A stretch of DNA of 64,000 nt from Candidatus Methylacidiphilum fumarolicum (GCF_949774925.1 NZ_OX458932.1:682001-746000); one strand, 5' to 3'; shown: positions 9,141 through 19,214, counted from the stretch's first letter. Numbers and translations are program-made. The notes: generated from the sequence alone by a model not told the origin.

Positions 9141-9323
9141 ATGATTTCTAACGAGGATTTTAATAAAGCGTTGAAATTATTTGAAGAAGAAGACCAAAGA
9201 TGGAAAGAATTTTATGAAAAGATGTCCTTTTCTCAAAAAGTGCAGTTTACATTAGCTGTGGAAGATAAATGGACGAACGAAGTCCCTGGAGGGGAAAGAC
9301 TTGAAGATGATCCGGAAGATTAA
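9141..9323 (+). CDS. Small acidic hypothetical protein
   Basis: A 60-residue, strongly charged protein (many Asp, Glu and Lys; Trp at two positions) with no signal peptide or membrane span. It begins 10 bases after the ArnT-like gene in the same direction, so co-transcription is likely. The composition looks like a real soluble helical protein, but no family is recognised and the ribosome site is weak. Confidence 0.5.
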   Translation: MISNEDFNKALKLFEEEDQRWKEFYEKMSFSQKVQFTLAVEDKWTNEVPGGERLEDDPED

Positions 9324-9355
9324 TTGCTGGATTGATTCATGACAAAAAGAAAATC

Positions 9356-9796
9356 TTAAGCTTCTTCTTTAGGTGTTTTTCTCGAACAAATTCGAGCATT
9401 TGCCCATTGTAAGATTGGGATAAGATGAATGGGTAAAAGTTTTAATGCTTCTTCGAAATTCACCCAGCGCCACTCGTGGTGTTCAGCTCTTCCAAGTTCT
9501 GGGCTTGGCCTAAGTACGGGTTCTCCTTCTTTTAGTTTTGCAATAAAAAATTTACTGATTTTTCCCTTTGAATAGACTTCTGTTTCTTTTGATTCTAGGT
9601 TAAAAGGAAATTCAAAACAATTTAAAGTAGTCTCTTCTTCGGTTTCCCGGAGGGCAGCTTCAAAATCTGACTCCCCGCTTTGGATGGTTCCCTTGGGGAA
9701 ATCCCAGTTCCTATAAGCCCTAAGAAGCAGATAGAAAGGTTTGCCATTTTCTTCTTTATAAATTACAAAGCCTGCAGCTCTAGTTATTTTTTTCAT
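9356..9796 (-). CDS. Nudix hydrolase, probably diadenosine tetraphosphatase-like
   Basis: A 146-residue protein. A complete Nudix box G-x5-E-x7-R-E-x2-E-E starts at GTIQSGESDFEAALRETEEE (about residues 36-55). The region before it (AAGFVIYKEENGKPFYLLL, WDFPKG) and the C-terminal HHEWRWVNFEEALKLL match the bis(5'-nucleosyl)-tetraphosphatase branch. It would hydrolyse dinucleoside polyphosphates or related nucleoside diphosphate derivatives; substrate is inferred. A single gene between convergent and same-strand neighbours. Confidence 0.88.
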   Translation of the reverse strand: MKKITRAAGFVIYKEENGKPFYLLLRAYRNWDFPKGTIQSGESDFEAALRETEEETTLNCFEFPFNLESKETEVYSKGKISKFFIAKLKEGEPVLRPSPELGRAEHHEWRWVNFEEALKLLPIHLIPILQWANARICSRKTPKEEA

Positions 9797-9898
9797 CCAA
9801 CGTAGATAATGACATGAAATATTTTTCAGTAGAAGTCTTCCTATTAAGGATTATTTTTTATTAAAAAAGATTCTTCCACGAAAATATTTTGAAGATCT

Positions 9899-11257
9899 TT
9901 ATTCTATTAGGGCTTCGAAGAGATTTCTTGCCGACTTGTCCCGAGAGGATAAGGGAGATAAGTTAAATCTCCATTCGATTAGCTTTAAAATAGAAGTCGT
10001 GTCATAATATTTGGAATTAACTTTGCCTCCTTCGCAGAAAGGGGAAATGAGCAGTGCGGGGATTCTTGGGCCAGGTCCCCAGCGATCATTTTTAGGTGGG
10101 GGGACATGGTCCCAAAAACCACCAAATTCATCATAGGTTAGTATAATAAGAAGGTTGTTCCAATAAGGAGAATTTTTTAAAGCTTCTATCAGTTCGATAG
10201 CATGTTTTTCTCCTGCTTCAATGGTTGAATACCCAGGGTGCTCGTTGTATCTGCCGAGGGGTTTAACAAAGCATACTTGAGGTAAAGATCCCTTTTTAAT
10301 ATCCAGGAAAAAATCTGTTTCATCTTTAAGGAATTTTTTCTTTGCTTCAGTAGAACCACCGAAATTTTTAAAGTATACGAAGGGCTGATGATGGAACTGG
10401 AAAGAGGGATCAGCCCTTCCTTGGAGTGCATCGTTCCAGCCACCCGCATACCATGCCCAAGAAATTCCAGCTTCCGACAGTCTATCCCCGATCGTTGGAA
10501 TGGTTAATGGAGGGAGTAGATGGGATTCTTTTTGTGTGGAAGAATGGGGTTGGTAGACGCTTTGTACAGTACCTACAACATACCCATCCGGAGTCAATGG
10601 CCCTTCTTTTTTAATCCCGATCCATTTTCCTTGATTGTCGAATTCCAGCTTAGATTTTAGTTCCTCAGGAGCCTCTCCCCAATAGGGAGTCTGTGCAGCC
10701 ACAAGCCATATGTGATTCAAAAAGGAACCCCCAAAGGCTGCCTGAAAAAAATGATCAAGAACGGTGTACTGCTTTGCATAAGCATAGAGGGGTAGAGATT
10801 GGCTCTGATAATAGCCCATGGGTAAGCCTCCAGTATTACTCCAAGCTACGAATCGGTTGCATTTACCACCATTTATCTGAAGCTGATTCCTGTAAAAACT
10901 ATGGATGGGATCAGGTATGGGGCTGTTTATAGTTAAGAAATCATTTAAAAGAAAAGGACCATTGGGCAGAGGTCGAGAGAATCTTTTGTCTATTGTTTTG
11001 TTCACAGGATCATAAATAGGAGGCAAAGTTTTGTATGGTAGGCCTTGTTTATCCTCTTGTAGCAAGGCATGTTTTGCATTTGCAATACCATCTACTTTTT
11101 CCATGGTACCAAACAAGTTGTCAAAACTGTGGTTTTCTTGGTAAATAATGATGATGTTATGTAGCTGCTCTTTTGAAGGGGCAGCCCTTCCATAAATGGC
11201 AAGAATAACCACTGCAATAAAAGAATAAAGTCTCAAGAACCAGCTATGATTATCCAT
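9899..11257 (-). CDS. Secreted phospholipase C / acid phosphatase family phosphoesterase
   Basis: A 452-residue protein with an N-terminal hydrophobic signal (about residues 7-24). The mature part begins with the family motif NIIIIYQENHSFDNLFGTM (about 35-53) and later has YDEFGGFWDHVPPP (about 375-388), both typical of the alkaline-phosphatase-superfamily phosphoesterases that include phospholipase C and AcpA acid phosphatase. Length is usual for the family. It likely cleaves phosphomonoesters or phospholipids outside the cytoplasm. It is divergent from the small secreted-protein gene at 11348. Confidence 0.85.
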   Translation of the reverse strand: MDNHSWFLRLYSFIAVVILAIYGRAAPSKEQLHNIIIIYQENHSFDNLFGTMEKVDGIANAKHALLQEDKQGLPYKTLPPIYDPVNKTIDKRFSRPLPNGPFLLNDFLTINSPIPDPIHSFYRNQLQINGGKCNRFVAWSNTGGLPMGYYQSQSLPLYAYAKQYTVLDHFFQAAFGGSFLNHIWLVAAQTPYWGEAPEELKSKLEFDNQGKWIGIKKEGPLTPDGYVVGTVQSVYQPHSSTQKESHLLPPLTIPTIGDRLSEAGISWAWYAGGWNDALQGRADPSFQFHHQPFVYFKNFGGSTEAKKKFLKDETDFFLDIKKGSLPQVCFVKPLGRYNEHPGYSTIEAGEKHAIELIEALKNSPYWNNLLIILTYDEFGGFWDHVPPPKNDRWGPGPRIPALLISPFCEGGKVNSKYYDTTSILKLIEWRFNLSPLSSRDKSARNLFEALIE

Positions 11258-11347
11258 GGAAAAAAATTATTGTTGGTCATTTTTGTAACGAAGAGAATTG
11301 AAGAGGCAAAGAAACCATTTTACTTTTTGTTTTATGGTCTAGAAAAG

Positions 11348-11830
11348 ATGCAGAAAAATTTTCTATTTTTTTTATTCTTTTTTCCGGTTGCTTCTCTTTT
11401 AGCTCAAACTGCTCCTGTGCCTCAAGTAAAAGATTTACCTCCATTGAGGATATCTAGGGAGCCCAATCCCGCCCAACCGATTCCTGAATTAAAAGTGCCT
11501 ATAGAAAAATTTTTTAATCAATTGCTACAAGGGGATATACAAAGAGCTTTTCAAGAATTGTTGGTTAATAGTCGATTAGCCTCCCGCAATGAAAATATCA
11601 ATATGCTTATGGATAAAACCAGCCAAGCAATGTCATACTACGGGAAAGCTGATTCTTTTGATATATATGATTCTAAAGCTTTTGGGAATCGACTTTATGT
11701 AGTTACTTATTTGTTAAATCTTGAACTGCAACCTCTTCGCTGGCGATTTGTCTATTACAAGCCAGATAAGGTATGGAAGCTTATTGATATAAGAGTTGAT
11801 GATGCCCTTGAGGATTTAATTAACAAGTAG
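11348..11830 (+). CDS. Small secreted protein of unknown function
   Basis: A 160-residue protein with a clear signal peptide (MQKNFLFFLFFFPVASLLAQ). The mature part has a proline-rich linker and then a compact domain (about residues 50-158) reminiscent of DUF4019/SnoaL-like folds: repeated aromatic residues, WRFVYYKPDKVWKLIDIRVD near the end. The family is not firmly recognised. I choose ATG 11348 because the signal peptide starts there; the longer frame from 11246 runs back across the divergent gene's start. It abuts coaD tail-to-tail. Confidence 0.65.
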   Translation: MQKNFLFFLFFFPVASLLAQTAPVPQVKDLPPLRISREPNPAQPIPELKVPIEKFFNQLLQGDIQRAFQELLVNSRLASRNENINMLMDKTSQAMSYYGKADSFDIYDSKAFGNRLYVVTYLLNLELQPLRWRFVYYKPDKVWKLIDIRVDDALEDLINK

Positions 11831-12355
11831 CTATTGTGCCGAGAGTTGAGAAATAATAGAAAGAGAATTTCTTTTGGACATTTTTTGTTTCAGTGCTTCT
11901 ACAACGGCAACGGGAACAAAGGGCGATATATCCCCGCCAAGCCTGCTTATTTCTTTTACTAAAGAAGAGCTTAAATAAATATGGTTATCTTCGGGCATGA
12001 GAAAAATGGTTTCGATTTTAGGTTCTAATCTGCGATTCATTAGAGCAAGTTGAAACTCACTTTCAAAATCAGATACCGCGCGAAGCCCGCGAATAATGGC
12101 ACAACAGCCTAACTGTTTGGCAAAGTCTACGGTGAGGCCAGTGTAAGACAATGCTCTTAAATTTTGGAAGGACAATTCTTTTATTGTTAACTGAACAAGG
12201 GAGATGCGTTCTTCTAATTGAAAAAGAGTTTCCTTAGGTGATTGACCTGAAACTCCAATAATCACTTCATCAAACAAACGAACCGCTTTGAGTATGACAT
12301 CAACATGTCCAAGGGTAATGGGATCGAAGGTTCCTGGATAAAGGACTTTTTTCAT
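11831..12355 (-). CDS. coaD: Phosphopantetheine adenylyltransferase
   Basis: A 174-residue enzyme that adenylylates 4'-phosphopantetheine to dephospho-CoA (CoA pathway, cytoplasm). The nucleotidyltransferase motif GTFDPITLGHVDVI lies at residues 8-21 (H18 in T-x-G-H), IIRGLRAVSDFESEFQLALM around 89-108, and YLSSSLVKEIS around 126-136, all diagnostic of CoaD. Its start overlaps the murA stop by 4 bases, so it is translationally coupled at the end of the minus-strand block. Compared with E. coli it carries about 15 extra C-terminal residues. Confidence 0.95.
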   Translation of the reverse strand: MKKVLYPGTFDPITLGHVDVILKAVRLFDEVIIGVSGQSPKETLFQLEERISLVQLTIKELSFQNLRALSYTGLTVDFAKQLGCCAIIRGLRAVSDFESEFQLALMNRRLEPKIETIFLMPEDNHIYLSSSLVKEISRLGGDISPFVPVAVVEALKQKMSKRNSLSIISQLSAQ

Positions 12356-13617
12356 GTCTTAGAATACACTCTTTTGATCATTGCTCCTACCGCTAATAGT
12401 TTCTCATCAATCTTCTCATATCCTCTATCTATATGATAGACTCGATGGACTTCCGTAGTGTTGTCGGCTACGAGCCCCGCAAGCACGAGAGCTGCTGAAG
12501 CCCTGAGGTCTGAAGCCATGACAGGAGCTCCGCTTAACCGTTCTATCCCATAAATGTGTACTTCGTTTTTCAATAGTTCGATATTGGCTCCTAGTCGTTT
12601 CAGTTCACTGATATGCATAAACCGGTTTGGAAATATATTTTCGACGACTTTACTCTTTCCGCAGGCAATAGTGGCCATGGCACAAAATTGAGCCTGCATA
12701 TCAGTTGGGAATCCTGGATAAGAAGAAGTCTCGATTTCAAAAGCTTTGAGTGGGCCAGATCTCGATACCCGTAAACCCTTTTCTTCGACTTGAATGGTTA
12801 CCCCGCAGTCTCGCAATTTTTCCAGTACGCTGGTCATGTGGTTGACAGGAGCCTGTTCAAGGAATAAATCGCCTTTAGTCATTGCGGCGCCAACGGCAAA
12901 TGTCCCTGCTTCTATTCTATCTGTAATAATTGTATATTCGCTTCCATGAAGTTCTTTTATCCCTTCGATGATCAAGCGTTGGGAACCGATCCCGCTGATT
13001 TTAGCACCCATTGACACAAGAAATTTGGCTAGGTCTTCTACTTCTGGTTCACAGGCAGCCCCCTCTATAATCGTTGTTCCTTCTGATCGGCAAGCAGCCA
13101 TCATCACGTTATCTGTTCCGAGTACTGTTGAGCCATAAGGACCTCTTAAATTGATAGTAGTGCCTCGCAGCTGCCCGCCCTGAGCCACAACATCACCTTT
13201 GATGATATCGATATTGGCTCCTAGCTTTTGGAGTCCAGAAATGTGAAGATCAATAGGTCTATCTCCAATCACACACCCTCCTGGTAAAGAGACCCTAGCT
13301 TTTCCACATCGAGCTATGAGGGGGCCAAGAATGCAAATGGAGGCTCGCATTTTTCGGACCAAGTCATAGGGGGCTATCCAATTAATAATCTTATTCTTGA
13401 CTCTTACCGTTCCCTTTTCGTAATGAACCTGAGCACCCAGAAATTTTAGAATTTCCAACATATACCGTATATCACTGAGATCGGGAACTCGATGAATGAT
13501 ACATTCTTCCGGTGTCAGGAGCGTTGCAGCCAGGATAGGAAGAGCAGAATTTTTTGATCCACTGATAGTAACTTTTCCAATGAGAGGATTCCCCCCTTTA
13601 ATAACAAATTTATCCAC
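12352..13617 (-). CDS. murA: UDP-N-acetylglucosamine 1-carboxyvinyltransferase
   Basis: A 421-residue enzyme for the first committed step of peptidoglycan synthesis: transfer of enolpyruvate from PEP to UDP-GlcNAc. N-terminal GGNPLIGKVTISGSKNSALP, the active-site loop LPGGCVIGDRPIDLH with the catalytic cysteine (about residue 119; fosfomycin-sensitive type), and YPGFPTDMQAQFCAM (about 305-319) are all present. GTG start at 13617, overlapping the prmC end by 8 bases. Length is normal. Confidence 0.97.
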   Translation of the reverse strand: MDKFVIKGGNPLIGKVTISGSKNSALPILAATLLTPEECIIHRVPDLSDIRYMLEILKFLGAQVHYEKGTVRVKNKIINWIAPYDLVRKMRASICILGPLIARCGKARVSLPGGCVIGDRPIDLHISGLQKLGANIDIIKGDVVAQGGQLRGTTINLRGPYGSTVLGTDNVMMAACRSEGTTIIEGAACEPEVEDLAKFLVSMGAKISGIGSQRLIIEGIKELHGSEYTIITDRIEAGTFAVGAAMTKGDLFLEQAPVNHMTSVLEKLRDCGVTIQVEEKGLRVSRSGPLKAFEIETSSYPGFPTDMQAQFCAMATIACGKSKVVENIFPNRFMHISELKRLGANIELLKNEVHIYGIERLSGAPVMASDLRASAALVLAGLVADNTTEVHRVYHIDRGYEKIDEKLLAVGAMIKRVYSKT

Positions 13618-14437
13618 GATATTTTCCTATAACAACTCGCTCCATTTGGGAAAGATCTTTTTTTACTTGGACAACAGAAAAACCATGGTCTACTAAAAGT
13701 TGCTTGACTGGAAGAAACTGCCCATCTCCTATCTCCAGGATAAGATAACGACACCTGTTTTTTGCTTGAGGAATGAATTTTCTGATCAACTCCAAACCGT
13801 CCTTCCCTCCATCTAGAGCAATACGAGGCTCAAATTGTATTTCTGGAGAAAGCTGAGGAATGATTTCTGAGGGAAGGTAGGGAAGATTAGCAATCATCAG
13901 CTCAAAAAAATCACAAGGAGGCCTATCCAATAAGTTATCCTGATAAAAGAAAAGATTTTTTAATTTCTTTTTATTTTTTTCAGCTATTTGAAGGGCATTA
14001 CTACAGATATCTGTACCGTAAAAGGATAAGTTTGGATAAGCCTGAGCAATCGTCACTGCAATGGCTCCACTGCCTGTTCCAATATCAAGAACAGGCCCCG
14101 TAAGCCTAGGGAGTAATTCCATGGCAGACTCCACGACGAATTCCGTCTCTGGTCTTGGAATAAGAACGGCAGGAGAAATCCAAAATTTTTCTCCATAAAA
14201 TAAACTATAACCGAGTATATAGGCAACCGGTTCCCCCCTTGCCCTTCTTTCCACTCTTTCCCAGATAAGATCGGCGATTTTTGATTCCAATGAGGAGGAT
14301 GGATTGGTATACAGAGCAAGTCTGTCGATTTGGAGAGCGTCGGAAAAAATCAGTTCGCAAGAAAGCCTAGGAGAGTCTATATTTTTTTCTTCTAAATACG
14401 CTAGGGCTTTTTTAAACAATTGACGGCTTTCGGTCAT
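13610..14437 (-). CDS. prmC: Peptide chain release factor N5-glutamine methyltransferase
   Basis: A 275-residue SAM-dependent methyltransferase that modifies the GGQ glutamine of release factors. Its own substrate gene prfA lies directly upstream and overlaps it by 26 bases. Helical N-terminal domain (about 1-75), SAM motif [17 protein letters not shown] (about 115-131), and the catalytic motif as NLPY (about residue 183) where NPPY is the usual form. [10 protein letters not shown] before the SAM motif is typical of PrmC. Length is usual. Confidence 0.94.
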   Translation of the reverse strand: MTESRQLFKKALAYLEEKNIDSPRLSCELIFSDALQIDRLALYTNPSSSLESKIADLIWERVERRARGEPVAYILGYSLFYGEKFWISPAVLIPRPETEFVVESAMELLPRLTGPVLDIGTGSGAIAVTIAQAYPNLSFYGTDICSNALQIAEKNKKKLKNLFFYQDNLLDRPPCDFFELMIANLPYLPSEIIPQLSPEIQFEPRIALDGGKDGLELIRKFIPQAKNRCRYLILEIGDGQFLPVKQLLVDHGFSVVQVKKDLSQMERVVIGKYRG

Positions 14438-15548
14438 CTTCCGTAGCAGTGAAAGGGATGTTTTCTTCGGCTAGTTCTTGAGCGATTCTACTAGCGACTT
14501 CTTTTTGAATTAACTGATCGATTATCGGATCGATATCCCCGTCAAGAAAAGATTGTAAATTATAAAGAGTGATAGGAATTCTATGATCAGTAACTCGTCC
14601 TTGAGGGAAATTGTAAGTCCGTATTTTTTCTGTCCGTTCTCCACTGCCCACCATACTTTTTCTTTCCATAGCACGTTTTTGAGCTTCTTCTTCTTCTTTT
14701 TTGGAAAGAAGTCTTGCTTTAAGGATTTTGAGTGCTTTTTCTCTGTTTTTTAATTGAGATCTCTCATCTTGGCATCTGACCATAATTCCTGAAGGAATGT
14801 GAAAAATCTGAACAGCCGAATCTGTTGTGTTGACTCCTTGACCCCCGGGGCCTCCGGCTCTGCAGACTTCAATCCGCAAATCTTCAGGTTTTATATTTAA
14901 TTCGATTTCTTCTGGTTCCAACAGGACAGCCACTGTTGCTGTTGAAGTGTGGATTCTTCCTTGAGATTCTGTTGCGGGAACTCTTTGGACTCTATGCACT
15001 CCACTTTCATATTTCAATTTTTTGAAAGCCTCTTTTCCTTGGATTGAAAATATAATTTCTTTTAGCCCTCCTAATTCGCTAGGATGAAAATGGAGCAACT
15101 CCTGCTTCCAACCTTTTTTTTCGGCATATTTACTATACATTCTATAAAGATCAGAAGCAAAAAGGGCAGCTTCTTCTCCTCCCGTTCCCGCTCGAATTTC
15201 AATAATCAGGTTTTTCGAACTTTTTTCTTCTTCCGAGGGGAAAAGCGAAGAAAGCACAGCTACTGTAAGTTCATGTATTTTTTGGTCCAGCTTTTCTATT
15301 TCGTGTTGGGCTAATTCTTGGAGTTCTACGTCGGCTGTTTCTTTTGTCAGACTAACAACAGAAGCCTTTGCTTCTTGAAGTGTTGTTAACTGACCATAAA
15401 GATCCAGTATTTCTTTTAAGCGAGTGTGTTCTCTAGCCATTTCAATAGTTTTGGCTGGATTGCTGCTATAGAGGTCTTCCTTAGAAAGTTCTGTCTGGAG
15501 TTTATCGAACTTTTTTTGAATTTTTTCAATATATCGTTCTAAACACAT
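14412..15548 (-). CDS. prfA: Peptide chain release factor 1
   Basis: A 378-residue class I release factor. The codon-recognition tripeptide PAT occurs in [16 protein letters not shown] (about 195-210), which marks RF1 (UAA/UAG) rather than RF2. The hydrolysis motif GGPGGQGVN lies around residue 240. The helical N-terminal domain and the C-terminal INDITLY-like region ([15 protein letters not shown]) are complete. It is followed by prmC, which methylates its GGQ glutamine, and preceded by rpmE at 89 bases. Confidence 0.97.
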   Translation of the reverse strand: MCLERYIEKIQKKFDKLQTELSKEDLYSSNPAKTIEMAREHTRLKEILDLYGQLTTLQEAKASVVSLTKETADVELQELAQHEIEKLDQKIHELTVAVLSSLFPSEEEKSSKNLIIEIRAGTGGEEAALFASDLYRMYSKYAEKKGWKQELLHFHPSELGGLKEIIFSIQGKEAFKKLKYESGVHRVQRVPATESQGRIHTSTATVAVLLEPEEIELNIKPEDLRIEVCRAGGPGGQGVNTTDSAVQIFHIPSGIMVRCQDERSQLKNREKALKILKARLLSKKEEEEAQKRAMERKSMVGSGERTEKIRTYNFPQGRVTDHRIPITLYNLQSFLDGDIDPIIDQLIQKEVASRIAQELAEENIPFTATEDDRKPSIV

Positions 15549-15637
15549 GTGAATGTTTTATAAATGGAAAGGACAAGAGGAAAGAATAAGTAAGCAAAGG
15601 CTTAGCGTACTTATCAACGGGAAGTCATTGGCTAAAA

Positions 15638-15880
15638 CTACTTATTCTTTTTCTTTCTATTCGCTGCATCACCTAGAAAAGAAACCTTTCCAAAACGTCT
15701 TGCAAATTTCTCTACTCTACCGGCAGTATCGACAAATTTTTGCTGCCCAGTAAATAGGGGATGACAGGAAGCACATATTCCTATCCTAATAGAAGGTTTT
15801 GTGGATTTGGTTGTATAAACTGCTCCACACGCACAACTAATCGTTGTTTCTTGATAATTTGGGTGAATTCCTTTTTTCAT
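15638..15880 (-). CDS. rpmE: Ribosomal protein bL31
   Basis: An 80-residue protein starting MKKGIHPNYQ, the bL31 signature. It carries the zinc-binding cysteines as CAC (about 16-18) and CASC (about 37-40), so it is the C+ (zinc) type rather than the zinc-independent paralogue. The C-terminus has a lysine-rich extension. It lies 28 bases after fabF and 89 before prfA. Confidence 0.96.
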   Translation of the reverse strand: MKKGIHPNYQETTISCACGAVYTTKSTKPSIRIGICASCHPLFTGQQKFVDTAGRVEKFARRFGKVSFLGDAANRKKKNK

Positions 15881-15908
15881 TTAAACTAAAATATTCTTTT
15901 TTTGTTAG

Positions 15909-17153
15909 TCAATCAAATCTTTTTATAATCAGACTGGCATTATGTCCGCCAAAGCCAAAGGAATTGTTCATGGCGATATTCACTTTTTGTCTCCGTGCTA
16001 CATTAGGTACATAATCAAGATCGCAGAGTGGATCAGGTTCTTCTAGATTGATTGTTGGGGGGATGACCCCTTCTTGAATGGTTTTAATGCATGCGATCAA
16101 TTCCACAGCTCCAGCAGCTCCTAAAAGATGGCCTGTCATCGACTTCGTAGAGCTTATTGGTATGGAATAAGCATGTTTACCGAACGCTTTTTTTATTGCC
16201 ATCGTTTCACAAATATCTCCGGGGATGGTACTTGTCGCATGGGCGTTAATATAATCGATGTCTTGAGGATTGAGGTGCGCTTTTCTCATAGCCATCTCCA
16301 TCGCTCGAGTCGCCCCTTCTCCGGAGGGATCAGGCGCAGTAATATGATGTGCATCGGCAGATAGGCCATAGCCGATGATCTCTGCATAAATAGGAGCGTT
16401 TCTTTTTTTAGCGTGCTCCAACTCTTCCAAAACAACCACTCCAGCCCCTTCGCTTAATACGAACCCATCGCGGTGTCTATCAAAGGGTCGCGAAGCTTTT
16501 TGCGGTTCGTTGTTTCGTAGGCTGAGGGCTTTCATATTGGAAAATCCTGCAACTCCTAAAGGCACGATCGAGGCTTCTGATCCACCAGCAACGATGATAT
16601 CGGCATCACTAACCTGGATCATGCGAAAAGCTTCGCCAATTGAATGAGCAGCAGAGGCACAGGCAGTTACGATAGAAAAATTAGGACCTTGTAAATTGTA
16701 TTCTATAGCTATCATGCCTGAAGCCATATTAGAAATCATCATTGGAATCATGAGAGGACTACATCGGGAAGGTCCTTTAGTCAGCAAAATGGTGTGTTGA
16801 TCCTCCAATGTTTTCAAACCACCAATGCCAGAACTCACAATTACCCCTATTTTCGTGGGGTCTTCTCTATCGAAATCGAGGCCACTGCTTTCAATGGCTT
16901 CCTTTGCTGCAGCCATTGCAAACTGGACGAAGCGGTCAGCTCTTCGAGCATCTTTGGGATTTTTAAAGTAGTTACTTGGATTAAAGTTTCTTACTTCTCC
17001 ACCAAACTTGCAATCAAAAGCTTGAGTGTCAAAAGCGGTGATGACCCCAATGCCACTTTTCCCGTTTATAAGGCTTGTCCAGAATTCTTGGACACAGTTG
17101 CCATTTGGAGAGACTAACCCCATCCCGCTTATGATCACTCGCCTCTTACTCAT
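15909..17153 (-). CDS. fabF: 3-oxoacyl-ACP synthase II
   Basis: A 414-residue condensing enzyme (KAS II) of fatty-acid elongation. The catalytic Cys-His-His triad is visible: TACASAAHSIGE (Cys near 165), NAHATSTIPGD (His near 305) and KSMTGHLLGAAGAVE (His near 341). N-terminus RRVIISGMGLVSPNGN is family-typical. It sits 31 bases after acpP in the fabD-fabG-acpP-fabF order common to many bacteria. Confidence 0.97.
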   Translation of the reverse strand: MSKRRVIISGMGLVSPNGNCVQEFWTSLINGKSGIGVITAFDTQAFDCKFGGEVRNFNPSNYFKNPKDARRADRFVQFAMAAAKEAIESSGLDFDREDPTKIGVIVSSGIGGLKTLEDQHTILLTKGPSRCSPLMIPMMISNMASGMIAIEYNLQGPNFSIVTACASAAHSIGEAFRMIQVSDADIIVAGGSEASIVPLGVAGFSNMKALSLRNNEPQKASRPFDRHRDGFVLSEGAGVVVLEELEHAKKRNAPIYAEIIGYGLSADAHHITAPDPSGEGATRAMEMAMRKAHLNPQDIDYINAHATSTIPGDICETMAIKKAFGKHAYSIPISSTKSMTGHLLGAAGAVELIACIKTIQEGVIPPTINLEEPDPLCDLDYVPNVARRQKVNIAMNNSFGFGGHNASLIIKRFD

Positions 17154-17184
17154 ACACTGTGCTTTTGGCTTCTTTTCAATCTTT

Positions 17185-17442
17185 TTAGCTTTCTTCTTCT
17201 TCTAGGTTTTCTTCGATGTACCGAATGACATCTCCTACAGTTTGTAGTTTTTCAGCTTCTTCATCCGGCACTTCAACGTTGAATTCTTCTTCAAAGGCCA
17301 TAACCAGCTCAACTGTATCTAGAGAATCTGCTCCCAAATCCTCTATGAATCTGGCTTTGGGAGTAACCTGTTCAGGATTGACTCCAAGCTGCTCTACAAT
17401 AATGTTTTTCACTCTTTCTTCGATCGATTTTTTTTCTGCCAT
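17185..17442 (-). CDS. acpP: Acyl carrier protein
   Basis: An 85-residue acidic carrier protein. The phosphopantetheine site is Ser in [18 protein letters not shown] (about residue 41). I choose the ATG at 17442 ([12 protein letters not shown]) because GGAGG lies just upstream on the minus strand; the frame remains open to 17505, but that leader is not ACP-like. It carries growing acyl chains for FabF, FabG and FabD, encoded on either side. Confidence 0.96.
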   Translation of the reverse strand: MAEKKSIEERVKNIIVEQLGVNPEQVTPKARFIEDLGADSLDTVELVMAFEEEFNVEVPDEEAEKLQTVGDVIRYIEENLEEEES

Positions 17443-17505
17443 ATTTTCCTCCATAATGAGATTTATCTCCTTTATGTAAAAATTTTTTCTATCAGCCAAT
17501 AGCAT

Positions 17506-18246
17506 TTATGCTAACAATCCTCCATCAATGATAAAACTTTGTCCGGTAATATAATCTCCTCCAGGCCCAAGCAAGAAAACTGCTAATTTTGCAACTTCTT
17601 CTGCTTTGCCAAACCTTCCTAAAGGAATTTCTTTGAGTATTTTTTCTTTTCTTTCAAGAGAAAGATGTTCCGTCATGTCGGTTTCTATAAAACCCGGACA
17701 GATGGCATTGCAAGTTATGCCTCGAGGTCCCAATTCTTTGGCAACAGTTTTGGTTAGCCCAATTAGTCCTGCTTTGGATGCAGCATAATTGGCTTGCCCT
17801 GGAATACCTGTCAAGCCAGAAATAGAACTGATATTTATAATTTTGCCATAATTTCTTGAAAGAAAATGCTTTCCTACAAATTTTATCATAAAAAAAGAGG
17901 CCTTTAAATTAAGATCCATAACACTATCCCAATCTGCTTCACTCATGCGTAAAAGCAATCTATCCTCTGTTTTCCCTGCATTATTAACCAAGAAATCTAT
18001 TTGTCCAAATTCATTCAAAATATCATCAATAGTTTTCTTCAACTGTGAAATTTCAGAAATGTCAAGAGCATAACCTTTGGTACGGATGCCTAAATTTTGC
18101 AACATTTTTTCTGTTTGTTCTACATGTATAGGATTTTTACTAATAAAAGCAATAGAGGTCCCCATAAGTGCTAATTCCATGGCAATGGCTTTGCCTATAC
18201 CTCGGCTTGCCCCGGTAATTAAAGCAACTTTATCTTTAAAGTTCAT
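17506..18246 (-). CDS. fabG: 3-oxoacyl-ACP reductase
   Basis: A 246-residue short-chain dehydrogenase. NAD(P) motif TGASRGIG (residues 12-19), NNAG (about 88-91), catalytic Ser in INISSISG and the Y-x3-K in YAASKAGLIG (about 153-157). C-terminus GQSFIIDGGLLA is typical of FabG. It reduces 3-oxoacyl-ACP in each elongation round. It overlaps fabD by 11 bases. Confidence 0.96.
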   Translation of the reverse strand: MNFKDKVALITGASRGIGKAIAMELALMGTSIAFISKNPIHVEQTEKMLQNLGIRTKGYALDISEISQLKKTIDDILNEFGQIDFLVNNAGKTEDRLLLRMSEADWDSVMDLNLKASFFMIKFVGKHFLSRNYGKIINISSISGLTGIPGQANYAASKAGLIGLTKTVAKELGPRGITCNAICPGFIETDMTEHLSLERKEKILKEIPLGRFGKAEEVAKLAVFLLGPGGDYITGQSFIIDGGLLA

Positions 18247-19156
18247 TTTTTAATTCATCCATCGTTTCTACATTCGAAATAGTCAAGCATCGGATTGCAG
18301 GATCTATTCTTTTTAAAAAACTGCCAAATATTTTTCTAGGTGAAATTTCGATAAAAAGTTCGATGTCTAATTTAAGCATAAAATGCAAACTTTCTTCCCA
18401 AAGGACTGGATGGCAAATTTGTTTGCTTAGACTCTGGCGAAGTTCCTCAATTGTTTGAGCAACGGAAGCGGTTGCGTTGGATATAACCGGAATGGAAGGA
18501 ATGTAGAGAGTGAGATTTTTGAGAAGTTCGAAGAATGCCATGGAAGCTTCTTCCATATACCGGCTATGAAAGGGGCCAGAAACATCAAGAGGAATGACCT
18601 TTTTAATTTTAGCTTCACGAGCCAGTTTTATGGCCTCTGCGATGGAACTATGGGATCCACTGAGCACTTGTTGGTCAGCAGCATTGTAGTTGGCTACCTG
18701 GCATCCTGACATCTGGGCAATAGATTCAGCCTGTTTTCTTGTAGATCCAATCAAAGCAACCATCGTCCCTGGATGCTTTTGAGAGGCTTCCTGAATGAGT
18801 CGTGCTCTTTCTCCCACAAGTTTCAGTGCCGTTTTATAATCAAAAGCTCCACAAGCTGCATAAGCTGTTAGTTCGCCAAGTGATAGCCCTGAGGCGCCAA
18901 CGAGCTCCAGTCTAGGTATTTCTTTACGCAAGATCGTGTAAAGAGCATATCCAAAAACAAAGAGAGCAGGTTGGCAGTGATAGGTTTTCGTCAACTCCGA
19001 TTCCGGTCCATGGAAAGAAATAGTGGACAAAGGGAAACCAAGCTGTTGTTCAGCTTCTAAATAAAGGTCCTGGACAAGGGGGTAACGATCGAAAAAATCT
19101 TTACCCATTCCTACTTTTTGAGCGCCTTGTCCACAGAAAAGTATTCCTATCCGCAT
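18236..19156 (-). CDS. fabD: Malonyl-CoA:ACP transacylase
   Basis: A 306-residue acyltransferase loading malonate on ACP. N-terminus IGILFCGQGAQKVGMG; nucleophile serine in GLSLGELTAYA (about residue 90; GLSLG replaces the more common GHSLG); catalytic His in DVSGPFHSRYM (about residue 200). C-terminal LFIEISPRKIF is also family-typical. Head of the fabD-fabG-acpP-fabF run. Confidence 0.95.
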   Translation of the reverse strand: MRIGILFCGQGAQKVGMGKDFFDRYPLVQDLYLEAEQQLGFPLSTISFHGPESELTKTYHCQPALFVFGYALYTILRKEIPRLELVGASGLSLGELTAYAACGAFDYKTALKLVGERARLIQEASQKHPGTMVALIGSTRKQAESIAQMSGCQVANYNAADQQVLSGSHSSIAEAIKLAREAKIKKVIPLDVSGPFHSRYMEEASMAFFELLKNLTLYIPSIPVISNATASVAQTIEELRQSLSKQICHPVLWEESLHFMLKLDIELFIEISPRKIFGSFLKRIDPAIRCLTISNVETMDELKNEL

Positions 19157-19214
19157 GGTTAGATGAAAAAAATAGACGACTCTTATTTTTGGTCAAACCT
19201 TATTCGAAATGAAA

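Noticed and set aside
10693-10932. Open frames opposite the phosphoesterase gene
   Set aside because: Shadow frames of a well-supported gene.
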